Source: Methanomassiliicoccales archaeon LGM-DZ1
GTDB lineage: Archaea > Thermoplasmatota > Thermoplasmata > Methanomassiliicoccales > Methanomethylophilaceae
Assembly (NCBI GenBank): GCA_030168595.1
Contig: CP115556.1
Span: forward strand, 186,001 to 250,000
Reading direction: 5' to 3'
DNA length: 64,000 nucleotides
The position numbers and the translations under genes are program-made. Positions 42,755 through 51,338 of the stretch are shown one piece after another. The notes under the pieces were generated by a model. It ran no database searches and was not told the DNA's origin. It saw only the letters and a list, made by a program, of their open reading frames with translations. Position 1 is the stretch's first letter; each line of letters begins with the position of its first letter.

Positions 42755-43810
42755 TCAGAGGTACCCGGACTTCTGGAGGATCATGAGGTCCTCGGTCGAG
42801 AGCTTCTCTCCGGCCTTGAACTTCTCGAAGATCTCCTCAGCCTTCTTCTTGGTCTCGTAGTCGGTGCGCTTCTTCTTGGCGATGTTCTTCTTGTTCTTGA
42901 TGCCGTCGGCGTCCTTTCCGACCGCATGGACCGACTTGATGGACTCGATATGCAGGCGGTGCTCCTCATCGGCCTTCTGCTTGCACTCGACGAACTTCGC
43001 CTGAGCGGCATCGGCCTCCTTGCGGATGGCATCGGCGCGCTGGTAGAGCGAGAGCATGTTGTCGTGGGCCTTCTGGGCCTCCTCGGCGTTGATCGAGACC
43101 TGCTTGTGGGCCTCCTCGGCCTTGGCCTTGGCGTCCCTGAGCTCCTGGACGAGCCCGCGGATCTCCTCATCGCCTTCCTCGACCTTCTCGCGCTCGCCGA
43201 TCTGCTTGGCAAGCTCCTGGATCTGCTTGACGAGGGCCTTCTCCTTGTCAGCGCCCATGGGCATGGTCTGCTGCTGCATCTCCATGCGGTCGAGGCGGGC
43301 CTTCATCTGGCCGAGGCTCTCCTCTTCGCCTTCCTTCTTCTTCTCGGGGCGGATCTCGTTGATCTTGGCCCTGATCTCGGACACCTTCTTGTTCCACTCG
43401 TCCCTGACTGCTTTGGACTCGCGGACCTTCTGGTTGAAGCCGTCGCGGACCTCGCGGGATTTGCCTGCCTCCTCGACGAGCTCCCTGACCTGGGCGTTGA
43501 GGGCGTCCCTCTTGGACTTCCACTCCTTGGTCTGGGCGTTCAGCTCGTCCCTCTTCTGCCTGTGGACCTCGGCCTCGTTGTTGAGGATGGTCTTCTGGGC
43601 CTCGAGGTCGGCCAGCTTGGCCTTCTCCTCGGGGGTCGGCTCCGCCTCTTCAGCGGAAGGGACCTGCTCGCTCTCGGCCTGCTGCTCTTCCTGGGCGTTC
43701 TCCGGCTCCTGCTCGCTCTCGGCCTGCTCGGCGGCCATCTTTTCGGTGTCTTCAACCTGGACTTTTTCCTCGTCAGTCATAAAAATATCACTCACGTTCG
43801 TTTTGGCCAT
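42755..43810 (-). CDS. Archaeal coiled-coil protein (COG1340-like)
   Basis: A 351-aa protein. The first 60 residues are an acidic, Gln/Glu-rich disordered segment. A long coiled coil rich in Lys, Glu, Arg and Asn follows (LADLEAQKTILNNEAEVHRQKRDELNAQ, AQVRELVEEAGKSREVRDGFNQKVRESKAVRDEWNKKV), and a small C-terminal domain ends GEKLSTEDLMILQKSGYL. Such proteins are conserved in archaea and suspected to act in chromosome or cell structure. No enzyme motif is present. Confidence 0.8.
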   Translation of the reverse strand: MAKTNVSDIFMTDEEKVQVEDTEKMAAEQAESEQEPENAQEEQQAESEQVPSAEEAEPTPEEKAKLADLEAQKTILNNEAEVHRQKRDELNAQTKEWKSKRDALNAQVRELVEEAGKSREVRDGFNQKVRESKAVRDEWNKKVSEIRAKINEIRPEKKKEGEEESLGQMKARLDRMEMQQQTMPMGADKEKALVKQIQELAKQIGEREKVEEGDEEIRGLVQELRDAKAKAEEAHKQVSINAEEAQKAHDNMLSLYQRADAIRKEADAAQAKFVECKQKADEEHRLHIESIKSVHAVGKDADGIKNKKNIAKKKRTDYETKKKAEEIFEKFKAGEKLSTEDLMILQKSGYL

Positions 43811-43886
43811 GATTCAAAGCGTGGCCCACTTTTAAGCGCTCTATAATGGTATCCCTTATAAAGTTTAGTACTGGAATCACAAAACA

Positions 43887-43985
43887 CGTAGGATTATCGG
43901 TCCTTTTCGGGCGCTCCGAACAATGTCAGGACCGGCGCCTGCGGTTGGCCAGAAATGGGGTGCTGCAGGCGCTTGCGGCATCCCT
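43887..43985 (+). ncRNA. Candidate small RNA with two stacked hairpins
   Basis: A CTTATAAAG element (about 43855-43863) precedes two adjacent stems. CGGTCCT (43898-43904) pairs with AGGACCG (43928-43934) and contains an inner TTCGG/CCGAA stem. GCGCCTGC (43935-43942) pairs perfectly with GCAGGCGC (43965-43972). All pairs are exact and the stems can stack. No protein frame fits. It lies between the divergent coiled-coil and purB genes. A stable RNA of about 100 nt is possible; the family is not recognised. Confidence 0.4.
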
Positions 43986-44070
43986 GATGGTCTGATACCG
44001 ACTGCCTAACAGTGGCCGCGCGCATAAGTTCTATTAAATAATGTAAGCCTATCCGATTCCAGAGATAAGC

Positions 44071-45441
44071 ATGAGCGATTACGTCTGTCCCTTGGACTAC
44101 AGGTACGGTCGCAAAGAGATGAAATCAATCTTCTCCGAGACCAGCCGCATCAATTACCAGATGAAGGTCGAGGCGGCCCTTGCCAGGGCGCATGCCTCCT
44201 TGGGAGAGATCCCGCAGGCCGATGCCGACGAGATCACCCGCGTGGCCGAGTCCGGCGAGGTCACTGTTGAGAGGATCAAGGAGATCGAGAAGCTCACCAA
44301 CCACGACCTCATGGCCATGGTCAAGGCGATGACCGAGAAGTGCAAGGGCGATGCCGGGAAGTACGTGCACCTCGGGGCCACCTCCAACGACATCGTCGAC
44401 ACCGCTACCGCGATGCAGATCGCCGACGCCCTCAAGCTGGTCTCGGACGACATCGATGAGTTCGCCTACACCCTCGCCAAACTGGCCAAGAGGGAGAGGG
44501 ACACCCTGGAGATCGGCAGGACCCACGCTCAGTTCGCCATCCCCATCACTTACGGCTTCAAGATCGCCGGGTACATCGCTGAGATCCTCAGGTACAGGCA
44601 GAGGATAATCGAGATCATGCCGAGGGCCTGCTGCGGCAAGATGGCCGGCGCCGTCGGGACCGGGGCCGCGCTCGGGAAGAACTTCCATAAGATCCAGGCC
44701 ATGGTCATGCAGGACCTCGGGCTCACTTACGAGCCGGCCGCCACCCAGGTCGTCGGCAGGGACAGGTACACCGAACTGATTTGCCTCATGGCCACCCTCG
44801 GGACCTCCCTCGAGAGGTACGCAACTGAGGTCAGGAACCTCCAGAGGTCCGAGATCGGCGAGGTCTCCGAGTACTTCGACAAGGAGCACCAGGTGGGCTC
44901 GTCCACCATGGCCCAGAAGAGGAACCCCATCAACTCCGAGAACGTCTGCGGCCTCGCCCGCATACTGAGGGGCTTCGTCATGCCGACCTTCGAGAACCAG
45001 GTCCTCTGGCACGAGAGGGACCTCTCCAACTCCAGCGCCGAGAGGTTCACCCTGCCCCACGTCTTCACGCTCATCGATTACATGCTCTATAAGATGAACA
45101 AGGTCTTCTCCGGCCTCGAGGTCCACCGCGACAAGATGCTCAGGAACATCGCTTCGGCGCACGGCCTTGTGATGGCCGAGCCGGTGATGATGGCCTTCGT
45201 CGGCAAGGGCATCGGCAGGCAGGACGCCCATGAGATCGTGAGAGAAGCCTCCATGGAGGCCGAGGACAGGGAGATCGACCTCTCCGAGACCCTCTGGGAG
45301 AGGAAAGAGGTCCGCGACCGCTTCACCAAGGAAGAGCTGGCCGCGGTCATGGACCCCGCAGGCTACACCGGAGCTTCCGGCGAGATCGTCGACAAGATGG
45401 TCGACGCCGTCGAGTCCGCTCTGGAGAGGAAGGTCGAGTGA
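44071..45441 (+). CDS. purB: Adenylosuccinate lyase
   Basis: A 456-aa enzyme of the fumarase/aspartase superfamily acting twice in purine synthesis (SAICAR to AICAR, and adenylosuccinate to AMP). Visible are CPLDYRYGRKEMKSIFSE, the catalytic-His regions HLGATSNDIVDTA and IGRTHAQFAIPITYG, and the signature loop GSSTMAQKRNPINSE. TATTAAATA about 30 bp upstream gives a very short leader. The stop shares bases with the next ATG (TGATG). Confidence 0.96.
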   Translation: MSDYVCPLDYRYGRKEMKSIFSETSRINYQMKVEAALARAHASLGEIPQADADEITRVAESGEVTVERIKEIEKLTNHDLMAMVKAMTEKCKGDAGKYVHLGATSNDIVDTATAMQIADALKLVSDDIDEFAYTLAKLAKRERDTLEIGRTHAQFAIPITYGFKIAGYIAEILRYRQRIIEIMPRACCGKMAGAVGTGAALGKNFHKIQAMVMQDLGLTYEPAATQVVGRDRYTELICLMATLGTSLERYATEVRNLQRSEIGEVSEYFDKEHQVGSSTMAQKRNPINSENVCGLARILRGFVMPTFENQVLWHERDLSNSSAERFTLPHVFTLIDYMLYKMNKVFSGLEVHRDKMLRNIASAHGLVMAEPVMMAFVGKGIGRQDAHEIVREASMEAEDREIDLSETLWERKEVRDRFTKEELAAVMDPAGYTGASGEIVDKMVDAVESALERKVE

Positions 45442-45635
45442 TGGGCTCCAAGACCACCGCCATGACCCGCCACCGCATGAAGTGGGCGGCCATCATCGGC
45501 GGAGCCGTGGGCTTCGCCGTGGGGTGGGTCGGGTGGCTCATGTACGACTCGCTCTTCTACATGCTCATGATCGTATTCGGCGCCGTGATCGGCGCCTATA
45601 CGGTCAAGTACATGGACGGAGCGCCCGACGACTGA
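45441..45635 (+). CDS. Small membrane protein
   Basis: A 64-aa protein with two hydrophobic segments (WAAIIGGAVGFAVGWVGWLMY and LFYMLMIVFGAVIGAYTV) and an acidic end DGAPDD. It is translationally coupled to purB (TGATG). Gly-rich helices suggest tight packing or oligomerisation. No family is recognised. Confidence 0.65.
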   Translation: MGSKTTAMTRHRMKWAAIIGGAVGFAVGWVGWLMYDSLFYMLMIVFGAVIGAYTVKYMDGAPDD

Positions 45636-45642
45636 GCGCCGG

Positions 45643-46062
45643 TCACTCCTTGTACTTCATGCCGGCGTGCTCGCCGGGGGCCGTGTCGTACACATCGGTG
45701 ACGGCGATCTTTATGAGGCCCTTCGCAGGGAAGGCGGGGTTCTTCTCGTGCGCCATCTTGACGGCGGCCTCGTAATCGGGGCCGAAGTCGAAGTACCTGC
45801 ATGCGCCCTTGACCTGTATGCAGTCATGGCCCTCTCCCGCCAGGGCGTACACGGCGGCGACAGGGTTCTCCTTGATGTTCGCAAGGGTCTTGTTCATGTA
45901 GTTGTCGATGACCCAGATCTCCTTATCATTGGCGACCCACAGGAAGCCGATGGGGACGACGTTGGGGACACCGTCCTTGGAGGCGGTGGCAAGCGCGAAG
46001 TACTTGTGCGATTTCTTATGGTCCTCGAACAGGGCCTTCATCTTGGGCGTAATCATTGCCAT
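45643..46062 (-). CDS. Pyridoxamine 5'-phosphate oxidase-family (FMN split barrel) protein
   Basis: A 139-aa protein: MITPKMKALFEDHKKSHKYFALATASKDGVPNVVPIGFLWVANDKEIWVIDNYMNKTLANIKENPVAAV-type sequence, characteristic of small FMN-binding PNPOx-like proteins common in methanogens. It probably binds FMN or F420; the reaction is unknown. It is not a vitamin B6 enzyme by necessity. ATG 46062 or 46056 may be used. Confidence 0.82.
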   Translation of the reverse strand: MAMITPKMKALFEDHKKSHKYFALATASKDGVPNVVPIGFLWVANDKEIWVIDNYMNKTLANIKENPVAAVYALAGEGHDCIQVKGACRYFDFGPDYEAAVKMAHEKNPAFPAKGLIKIAVTDVYDTAPGEHAGMKYKE

Positions 46063-46136
46063 GCCATATGGATGGCCTAACGCAGATTTAAGAATTGGTC
46101 GGTGAGAGCGGGGGGCGGGCATGGCCCGCCCGGCGC

Positions 46137-46628
46137 TCAATGCCCCTGGCGCTGGAGGAGCTCAAGCAGACGGGCGGCCGCCTGCTTCGGGAAGGCAGGG
46201 TCGTCCGACCCGGCCATCGCCTCGAGCATCTTCCTGACGTTCGGGGACTGGGGGATCATGTAGCCCGCTTCGCGGTAGAGGTCCTCGGCCTGGCGGCGGA
46301 AGGAGAGCTCCATGGCCTCGGCGGTCTGCTTCCGGATGGGGTCGCGGGCAGCCTCCGCCGCCCCGCGGCACAGCGATTCGGCGGCAACGCGGCAGCGGGC
46401 CTGCGCGAACACGGCATCGCAGATCTCAGCGGCCTTCGGCTGCTGGAGCGGGTACAGGTCCGGCACCAGCGAAAGGGCCTTGCTGGGACAGCTGCGGACG
46501 CACATCCCGCACCCTATGCATTTGGTGAAGTCGATCTGCCCTGTCTCGGTGTCCGTCGCCCCGGTGGGGCATACGTACAGGCAGAGGCATTCCTTCTCGC
46601 ACATCTTCAGATTCCTTATCGCATGCAT
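46137..46628 (-). CDS. 4Fe-4S ferredoxin-domain protein with helical tail
   Basis: A 163-aa protein. The N-terminal 55 residues carry two cluster motifs, CEKECLCLYVCPTGA (irregular) and CIGCGMCVRSCPSKAL (CX2CX2CX3CP). About 100 helical residues follow, rich in Ala, Arg and Glu (RQAEDLYREAGYMIPQSPNVRKMLEAMAG). It is coupled to the upstream rubredoxin-fusion gene by a one-base TGATG overlap and presumably exchanges electrons with it. Confidence 0.82.
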   Translation of the reverse strand: MHAIRNLKMCEKECLCLYVCPTGATDTETGQIDFTKCIGCGMCVRSCPSKALSLVPDLYPLQQPKAAEICDAVFAQARCRVAAESLCRGAAEAARDPIRKQTAEAMELSFRRQAEDLYREAGYMIPQSPNVRKMLEAMAGSDDPAFPKQAAARLLELLQRQGH

Positions 46629-47326
46629 CAGATCTGCCTCCTCTCGATCTTGACCAGCTTGTCGCGCGGCACCTTGCAGACAGGGCAGATCTCCGGCGGG
46701 TCGTTCCCGACATAGATGAACCCGCAGATGTCGCATACCCAGACGCCGGTGCTCTCCAGGAAGCCCTCGCCTTCCTTGCCGAGGCGCTCCACCAGGGCCT
46801 GCAGGATGCGGGCCACCTTGGTGCTCCAGAGCATGGCGCGCTTGGCCCCGCGGTCTCCTGCCGCGCCTGCCGCGGCATCCGCCGAGTCATAGGCGGCAAG
46901 CCCCTCGTTGATGAGTGCCAGAAGGCGCTCGTCGGTGAGGTCCGAGGCAGGCTCCGCGCGCTTGCGGTAGTAATCCGAGATCTCGCCGAAGAGGCCGGCC
47001 TCCTCGGTCAGGTACTGCTTCTCGCATCCCCTCTGGAGGTTGGAGCAGAGGTCGGCCATCTCCGCGAAGGACATCTCCCTCATGCGGTCGCCTCCCTCGC
47101 CGGCAGGTATGGATACGGCATCTTTCACCGGACCTGCGGAGACAGGCTCGGATGGTGCAGGGGCTTCTTCGATTTTCTTGAACATGCTCTTGGGCGAACC
47201 GCACATCGGGCATGTCCAATCGTCCGGAAGGTCTTCGAAGCGGGTACCGGGGGCGATACCGCTCTCGGGTATGCCCTTGTCCTCGTCGTAGACGTATCCG
47301 CACAGCGTGCAGACGTATTTCGCCAT
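46628..47326 (-). CDS. Rubredoxin-helical-rubredoxin fusion (rubrerythrin-like)
   Basis: A 232-aa protein with rubredoxin at both ends: [22 protein letters not shown] at the N-terminus and [20 protein letters not shown] at the C-terminus, a rubrerythrin-type iron site. The middle ~100 residues are helical but I see no clear ExxH diiron pairs of a working rubrerythrin. It may shuttle electrons to an oxidant or scavenge peroxide with its ferredoxin partner. The promoter TATA (TTATATATG) lies 20-30 bp before the ATG, within an inverted repeat. Confidence 0.8.
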   Translation of the reverse strand: MAKYVCTLCGYVYDEDKGIPESGIAPGTRFEDLPDDWTCPMCGSPKSMFKKIEEAPAPSEPVSAGPVKDAVSIPAGEGGDRMREMSFAEMADLCSNLQRGCEKQYLTEEAGLFGEISDYYRKRAEPASDLTDERLLALINEGLAAYDSADAAAGAAGDRGAKRAMLWSTKVARILQALVERLGKEGEGFLESTGVWVCDICGFIYVGNDPPEICPVCKVPRDKLVKIERRQI

Positions 47327-47338
47327 GATGCGATGTCA

Positions 47339-47378
47339 CGGCCTCTGGCATATATAACTGATTACCGGCCAGAGGCCG
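47339..47378. promoter_or_regulatory. 10-bp inverted repeat flanking the TATA box of the rubredoxin-ferredoxin operon
   Basis: CGGCCTCTGG (47339-47348) and CCAGAGGCCG (47369-47378) are perfect reverse complements separated by 20 bp that contain the minus-strand TTATATATG box. The half-sites are 30 bp centre to centre, near three helical turns. This suits a dimeric repressor or activator, plausibly redox-responsive given the genes controlled. Confidence 0.6.
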
Positions 47379-47415
47379 ATTGTGGGCCCTGTCCAAAGGC
47401 CCGAAAAGGTTTCGG

Positions 47416-47943
47416 TCAGTGCTTGGCCGCGCAGGCGTCCATGCAGTCCTTTATTGTCTTCTTCGCGGCCTCGGGGCCCTCGATCTCTCCGGTCTGGGTC
47501 TTCTTGCCCTCGAGCGCCTTGTAGACGTTGAAGAAGTGCTGGATCTCCTCGCCGAGGTGCTTGGGCAGCTGGGCGATGTCGGTGAAGTCCTTGAACATAG
47601 GGTCCTTGGGCATGACGGCTAGGACCTTGTCGTCCTGGTCGCCGCTGTCGTTCATCCTCATGATGCCGATGGGGCGGCATTTGGCCAGGCATCCTGCCTG
47701 GATAGGCACGCTGCTGATGATGAGGACATCGAGCGGGTCCCCGTCGGGAGCGACGGTCAGGGGAATGAGCCCGTAGTTCCAGGGGTAGGCCGTTGAGGTG
47801 TAGAGGATCCTGTCGACAGCGAGAAGACCGGTCTCCTCGTCAAGTTCATACTTCATCTTGCTGCCTTTGCTGATCTCGACGAAGGCGGTGAACTCCTCCG
47901 GCTTCACCCTGTCCTTCGATATGGTGTCGACGATGCTTGCCAT
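47416..47943 (-). CDS. ppa: Inorganic pyrophosphatase, family I
   Basis: A 175-aa soluble pyrophosphatase. Active-site segments are FVEISKGSKMKYELDEETGLLAVDRIL, YPWNYGLIPLT, DGDPLDVLIISSVPIQAGC and MNDSGDQDDKVLAV. It drives biosynthesis by hydrolysing PPi. The start at MASIV (47943) matches the family; the longer frame adds a hydrophobic stretch from the promoter region. A short hairpin CCGAAAAGGTTTCGG lies just after the stop. Confidence 0.95.
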   Translation of the reverse strand: MASIVDTISKDRVKPEEFTAFVEISKGSKMKYELDEETGLLAVDRILYTSTAYPWNYGLIPLTVAPDGDPLDVLIISSVPIQAGCLAKCRPIGIMRMNDSGDQDDKVLAVMPKDPMFKDFTDIAQLPKHLGEEIQHFFNVYKALEGKKTQTGEIEGPEAAKKTIKDCMDACAAKH

Positions 47944-48000
47944 GCTTCTCCTAATAAGGATTATTGATAAAAGGATAACGAGAAGGCGATCTGACATCAT

Positions 48001-48061
48001 TTATCGGATTGATTGTCCCTCGATTGCAAGTTCTCCCCGAATTAGGAATTAATTCCGATAA
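48001..48061. promoter_or_regulatory. Palindromic elements upstream of the NitT/TauT-type importer
   Basis: GGAATTAATTCC (48045-48056) is a perfect 12-bp palindrome. TTATCGGA (48001-48008) and TCCGATAA (48054-48061) form a wider inverted repeat. Both lie in the AT-rich gap between ppa and the importer operon, whose TATA-like ACATATAGA sits near 48105. They may bind a regulator of substrate uptake. Confidence 0.4.
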
Positions 48062-48149
48062 TCCCCGAAATTTTATCCTTTTTTGGAAAATATTTTACAA
48101 AGGTACATATAGAATCCAGCCAGATTCGATTTCAACAGAAAGGCATACC

Positions 48150-49415
48150 ATGAACGCTAAATTTTGGTCCACCGCCATCATCGTCGTCGCCATCATGGGC
48201 GCGATGGCCGGCATCATCGTCTACGATGAATCCATCAACGATGACAACGGCTCTAACAACGTCTACAACATATTGGCACGTGTGAACACCGAGGGATCGG
48301 GCATATACATTGACAAGGGCGAAGTGGAATCCACTGTCACTACGACGTTCACCGCCACCGTCGACGGTTCAGAGGTAACATACAGCGTGAACGTCCCCTA
48401 CCGGAACGGCACTCCTTTCTACACTCCCTCTGCGGACTCTGAGGGAAATCTAGTATATTCTGTCAGTTCGGATAATGCGGCTGCCTGGGGAGGCCTCATA
48501 TGCGGAACCCCGGGAAACACCTCCATCCAGCACGTTCAGATGAACCAGATAGTTACCTCGATGGGGCTTTCGTTCGTGCTGTACGAATCCGGGACGTCGG
48601 TGTCATCCAGCCAGGTGGCATACATCTCGACGTTCACCAATGCCAGCAAGATTATGCACGATACTCCCCATCCGGACATCGGGATCATATGGGAACCTCA
48701 GTACTCTGCAGTCATCGATGCCGAAGGCACTGCATTCCAGGGCCTGGGCCTTACCAACTACTTCTTCCCCGGGCACACCTGCTGCGTCCTCGCGGGTTAT
48801 TCCTCTTATGTGAACAGCCACCAGGACGTCACCGAGAGGTTCCTCGCCGGATACATCGAATCGGTCAACTGGGTCAATGCGGCCCTCAGCGACACTTCGT
48901 CCGATAATTACAATACCCTGGTGAGCACCTGCGTGAGCTCCACCGGACTCAGCGAGACCGACATCAAGGACGCTCTCAGCAACATCACCTACGTCTACGC
49001 GGACGAGGATGGGACCCTGACGCAGCTCAAGTACGATATCGCCGACATCGTCGAGGCGAACTCGAGCACCCTCAGGTACAGCATGTCCGACCTCGGCTTC
49101 TCCAACTCTGTGCAGTTCGCCAACAGGTTCGTCGACGAGTCGTACCTGCATGAGGCGGAGAGCTACGGCAGCTACAACGGGACCAGCACCACCGTGACGG
49201 TCGCCGTCATCTCCGGAGACATCCACCAGATCGCCCTCCAGGTCGGAGTGGCTCAGGGGTTCTTCACACACTACGGGATCAACATCCAGCAGGTCAACGA
49301 GTCGAACGGCGCCGGCGTTGCAGTCGCCATGCAGAACGGCTCTGCGGACTTCGGGTTCATGGGAGCTCCCCCTGCGACCATAACCTGCGTCAACGGGCAG
49401 CTCGTGACGGTCTGA
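48150..49415 (+). CDS. Membrane-anchored ABC substrate-binding protein, NitT/TauT type, apparently circularly permuted
   Basis: A 421-aa protein with an N-terminal membrane anchor (residues 8-25). Residues 41-345 resemble the usual middle and end of SsuA/NMT1-like binding proteins (ILARVNTEGSGIYIDKG, CGTPGNTSIQHVQMN, IGIIWEPQYSAVID, FFPGHTCCVLAGYSSYV). Residues 348-421 (VTVAVISGDIHQIALQVGVA..FFTHYGINIQ..GSADFGFMGAPPATITCVNGQ) are what normally comes first. Joining the C-terminus to residue 41 restores the standard order. The stop is genuine, since the permease gene follows after 10 bp. The substrate is unknown (nitrate, sulfonate or pyrimidine-like compounds in relatives). Confidence 0.85.
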   Translation: MNAKFWSTAIIVVAIMGAMAGIIVYDESINDDNGSNNVYNILARVNTEGSGIYIDKGEVESTVTTTFTATVDGSEVTYSVNVPYRNGTPFYTPSADSEGNLVYSVSSDNAAAWGGLICGTPGNTSIQHVQMNQIVTSMGLSFVLYESGTSVSSSQVAYISTFTNASKIMHDTPHPDIGIIWEPQYSAVIDAEGTAFQGLGLTNYFFPGHTCCVLAGYSSYVNSHQDVTERFLAGYIESVNWVNAALSDTSSDNYNTLVSTCVSSTGLSETDIKDALSNITYVYADEDGTLTQLKYDIADIVEANSSTLRYSMSDLGFSNSVQFANRFVDESYLHEAESYGSYNGTSTTVTVAVISGDIHQIALQVGVAQGFFTHYGINIQQVNESNGAGVAVAMQNGSADFGFMGAPPATITCVNGQLVTV

Positions 49416-49425
49416 AGGCGATAGA

Positions 49426-50277
49426 TTGGCACTGGAGTTCAGGGAAGGCGGGATCGCGGACACGGTCCTGCATTTCAAATACGACAAACACAACAAATAC
49501 CACCGGGCAGGAAGGAAGCTCCTGATCACCGCGATATCGCTGGTGATGTTCGTGGAGGCCTGGTGGGTCATATCCATCATCGCAAACTCGTACACCATCC
49601 CCAACCCCGCGGACACCTGGGACGCCCTTGTGGACTTCTACAGCAACGGGGACACCATGTCCGGCGGGAAGTCCATGTGGTCGTACATCAGCTCATCGCT
49701 GTCCACTTACCTGGAGGGATTCATCCTCGCCCTGGTGGTGTCCATACCCCTGGGCCTGGTCCTCGGCAAGTTCGCTACCCTGAGGGAGTTCGCCACTCCG
49801 ATGATCGAGGTCCTCAGGCCCATCGCGCCCATCGCATGGGCGCCTATCTTCATGGTCGCCATCGACTACGAGACCGGGCCCATGCTGGTCGTCTTCGTCG
49901 GTATCTTCTTCCCTCTGCTGACCAACGTCATCTTCGGGGTCTCGAAGATCGAGCCGAACCTCATAGATGCCTCCAAGACGCTGGGGGCCTCCGACGCCCA
50001 GATCTTCGTGAAGGTCATGATACCGTCCACCGTTCCCTACATCATGAACGGGATTAAGGTCGGGCTCGGCATCGGCTGGATGTGCATCGTTGCCGCGGAA
50101 CTGTACGCCTCTCCTCTCGGAGGCATCGGGTTCTACCTCTCCGAGCAGGCGACGGCAGGCTTCTGGCCTTCCGCCTACGCCGCGATCGTCATCATCGCAG
50201 TGCTGGGGATCCTCACCTCCGGGCTCGCCGACTACATACACAAGTACATATCGAAGAGAATGGGGATGGATGTCTGA
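49426..50277 (+). CDS. ABC transporter permease, NitT/TauT (SsuC/TauC) type
   Basis: A 283-aa membrane protein with about six helices and the ATPase-contact loop SKIEPNLIDASKTLGASDAQIFVKVMIPSTVPYIMNGIKVGLGIGW. It pairs with the downstream ATPase and upstream binding protein. The start is TTG 49426 with AAGGCGA eight bases ahead; no better codon precedes the conserved part. The TGA shares one base with the ATPase ATG. Confidence 0.9.
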   Translation: MALEFREGGIADTVLHFKYDKHNKYHRAGRKLLITAISLVMFVEAWWVISIIANSYTIPNPADTWDALVDFYSNGDTMSGGKSMWSYISSSLSTYLEGFILALVVSIPLGLVLGKFATLREFATPMIEVLRPIAPIAWAPIFMVAIDYETGPMLVVFVGIFFPLLTNVIFGVSKIEPNLIDASKTLGASDAQIFVKVMIPSTVPYIMNGIKVGLGIGWMCIVAAELYASPLGGIGFYLSEQATAGFWPSAYAAIVIIAVLGILTSGLADYIHKYISKRMGMDV

Positions 50278-51278
50278 TGGCTGCCAACGACGGGATAAAG
50301 ACAGAAGGCCCGAGGTACAGGTCCAGGGACCGTGTGAGAGCGGACCGCACCGACCTGCTTTACAAGGACATCCCCGAGGGCGAGACCCTGATGTCCATCA
50401 AGGACCTGCACGTGGTGTACAAGACCGACGAGTCGGAGACCACCGCGGTGGAGAACTTCAGCCTTGACGTGAAGAAGGGGGAGCTCGTCTCCATCGTAGG
50501 TCCGTCAGGATGCGGGAAGACAACCATCCTCAGATGCATCGCGGGGCTCCTGCAGCCCACATCCGGGACCATCACCATGGGCGGGAAGCCGTGCACCGCG
50601 CCGGGCTCCGACCGCGGGATGGTGTTCCAGGACTTCGCGCTCTTCCCCTGGAGGAGCGTGAAGCAGAACGTCGAGTTCGGGATGGAGGTCGCAGGCGTCC
50701 CCAAGGCGGAACGCGAGGAGAGGGCCATGAGGTACATCAAGGCCGTCGGCCTGGAGGACTTCGCGGACTCCCGTATCTATGAGCTCTCCGGAGGCATGAA
50801 GCAGAGGGTGGGCATCGCCCGCGCCCTGGTCATGCACCCGGCGGTGACCCTCATGGATGAGCCGTTCGGAGCGCTCGACGCCCAGACCAGGAACATCATG
50901 CAGGAGCAGCTGACGAGGATCCTCATGCACAGCGAGAGGACCATCATCTTCATCACCCACTCCGTCGACGAGGCGCTGTTCCTGTCCGACCGCGTGGTCA
51001 TCCTAACCAAGAGGCCTTCGACGGTCTACAAGGTCATCGACGTCCCGTGGGAAAGACCCAGGGACAGAGCGTCCCCGGAGTTCACCAAGCTCAGGCGGGA
51101 CATCCTCGATTACCTGGAGAACCAGAACGTGATGTCCGACGACGCGGGGATCGTGAGCAGGAAGAAGCCCAAGAAGGGATTCGGCCTCAGCATGTTCAAG
51201 AGCAAGGAAGAGCCGAAGGTCAGCTCCGAAAGTGCAACTTCCGCGACAGATCCGAGTCTGAATGAAAAACAGAACTGA
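50277..51278 (+). CDS. ABC transporter ATP-binding protein, NitT/TauT (SsuB/TauB) type
   Basis: A 333-aa ATPase. Walker A is VGPSGCGKTTILRCIAG, the Q-loop FQDFALFPWRSV, the signature LSGGMKQRVGIARAL, Walker B VTLMDEPFGALD and the switch His ITHSVDEALF. About 35 extra N-terminal and 50 extra C-terminal residues (Lys- and Ser-rich) exceed the family core. It completes the three-gene importer, closed by a strong terminator. Confidence 0.93.
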   Translation: MAANDGIKTEGPRYRSRDRVRADRTDLLYKDIPEGETLMSIKDLHVVYKTDESETTAVENFSLDVKKGELVSIVGPSGCGKTTILRCIAGLLQPTSGTITMGGKPCTAPGSDRGMVFQDFALFPWRSVKQNVEFGMEVAGVPKAEREERAMRYIKAVGLEDFADSRIYELSGGMKQRVGIARALVMHPAVTLMDEPFGALDAQTRNIMQEQLTRILMHSERTIIFITHSVDEALFLSDRVVILTKRPSTVYKVIDVPWERPRDRASPEFTKLRRDILDYLENQNVMSDDAGIVSRKKPKKGFGLSMFKSKEEPKVSSESATSATDPSLNEKQN

Positions 51279-51306
51279 AACCCTGCGAAACATTTTTACC
51301 AAATAG

Positions 51307-51338
51307 CCTCTCCCGTCCGCCGCCATCGGCGGGAGAGG
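51307..51338 (+). terminator. Terminator of the NitT/TauT-type operon
   Basis: CCTCTCCCG (51307-51315) and CGGGAGAGG (51330-51338) form a perfect 9-bp stem followed by ACTATTTT. The rest of the gap to the Sel1 gene holds a TTATATAG element near 51388 and no gene. Confidence 0.75.

Noticed and set aside
45643-46062. Pyridoxamine phosphate oxidase acting in B6 metabolism with pdxST
   Set aside because: It belongs to the broad FMN split-barrel family and lacks the length and context of true PdxH. The name reflects fold only.
48150-49415. Reading the binding protein as a truncated tandem duplication
   Set aside because: Each part of the fold occurs once, not twice, and the stop codon is followed at once by the permease gene. 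A past duplication with loss of both ends may be how the permutation arose.
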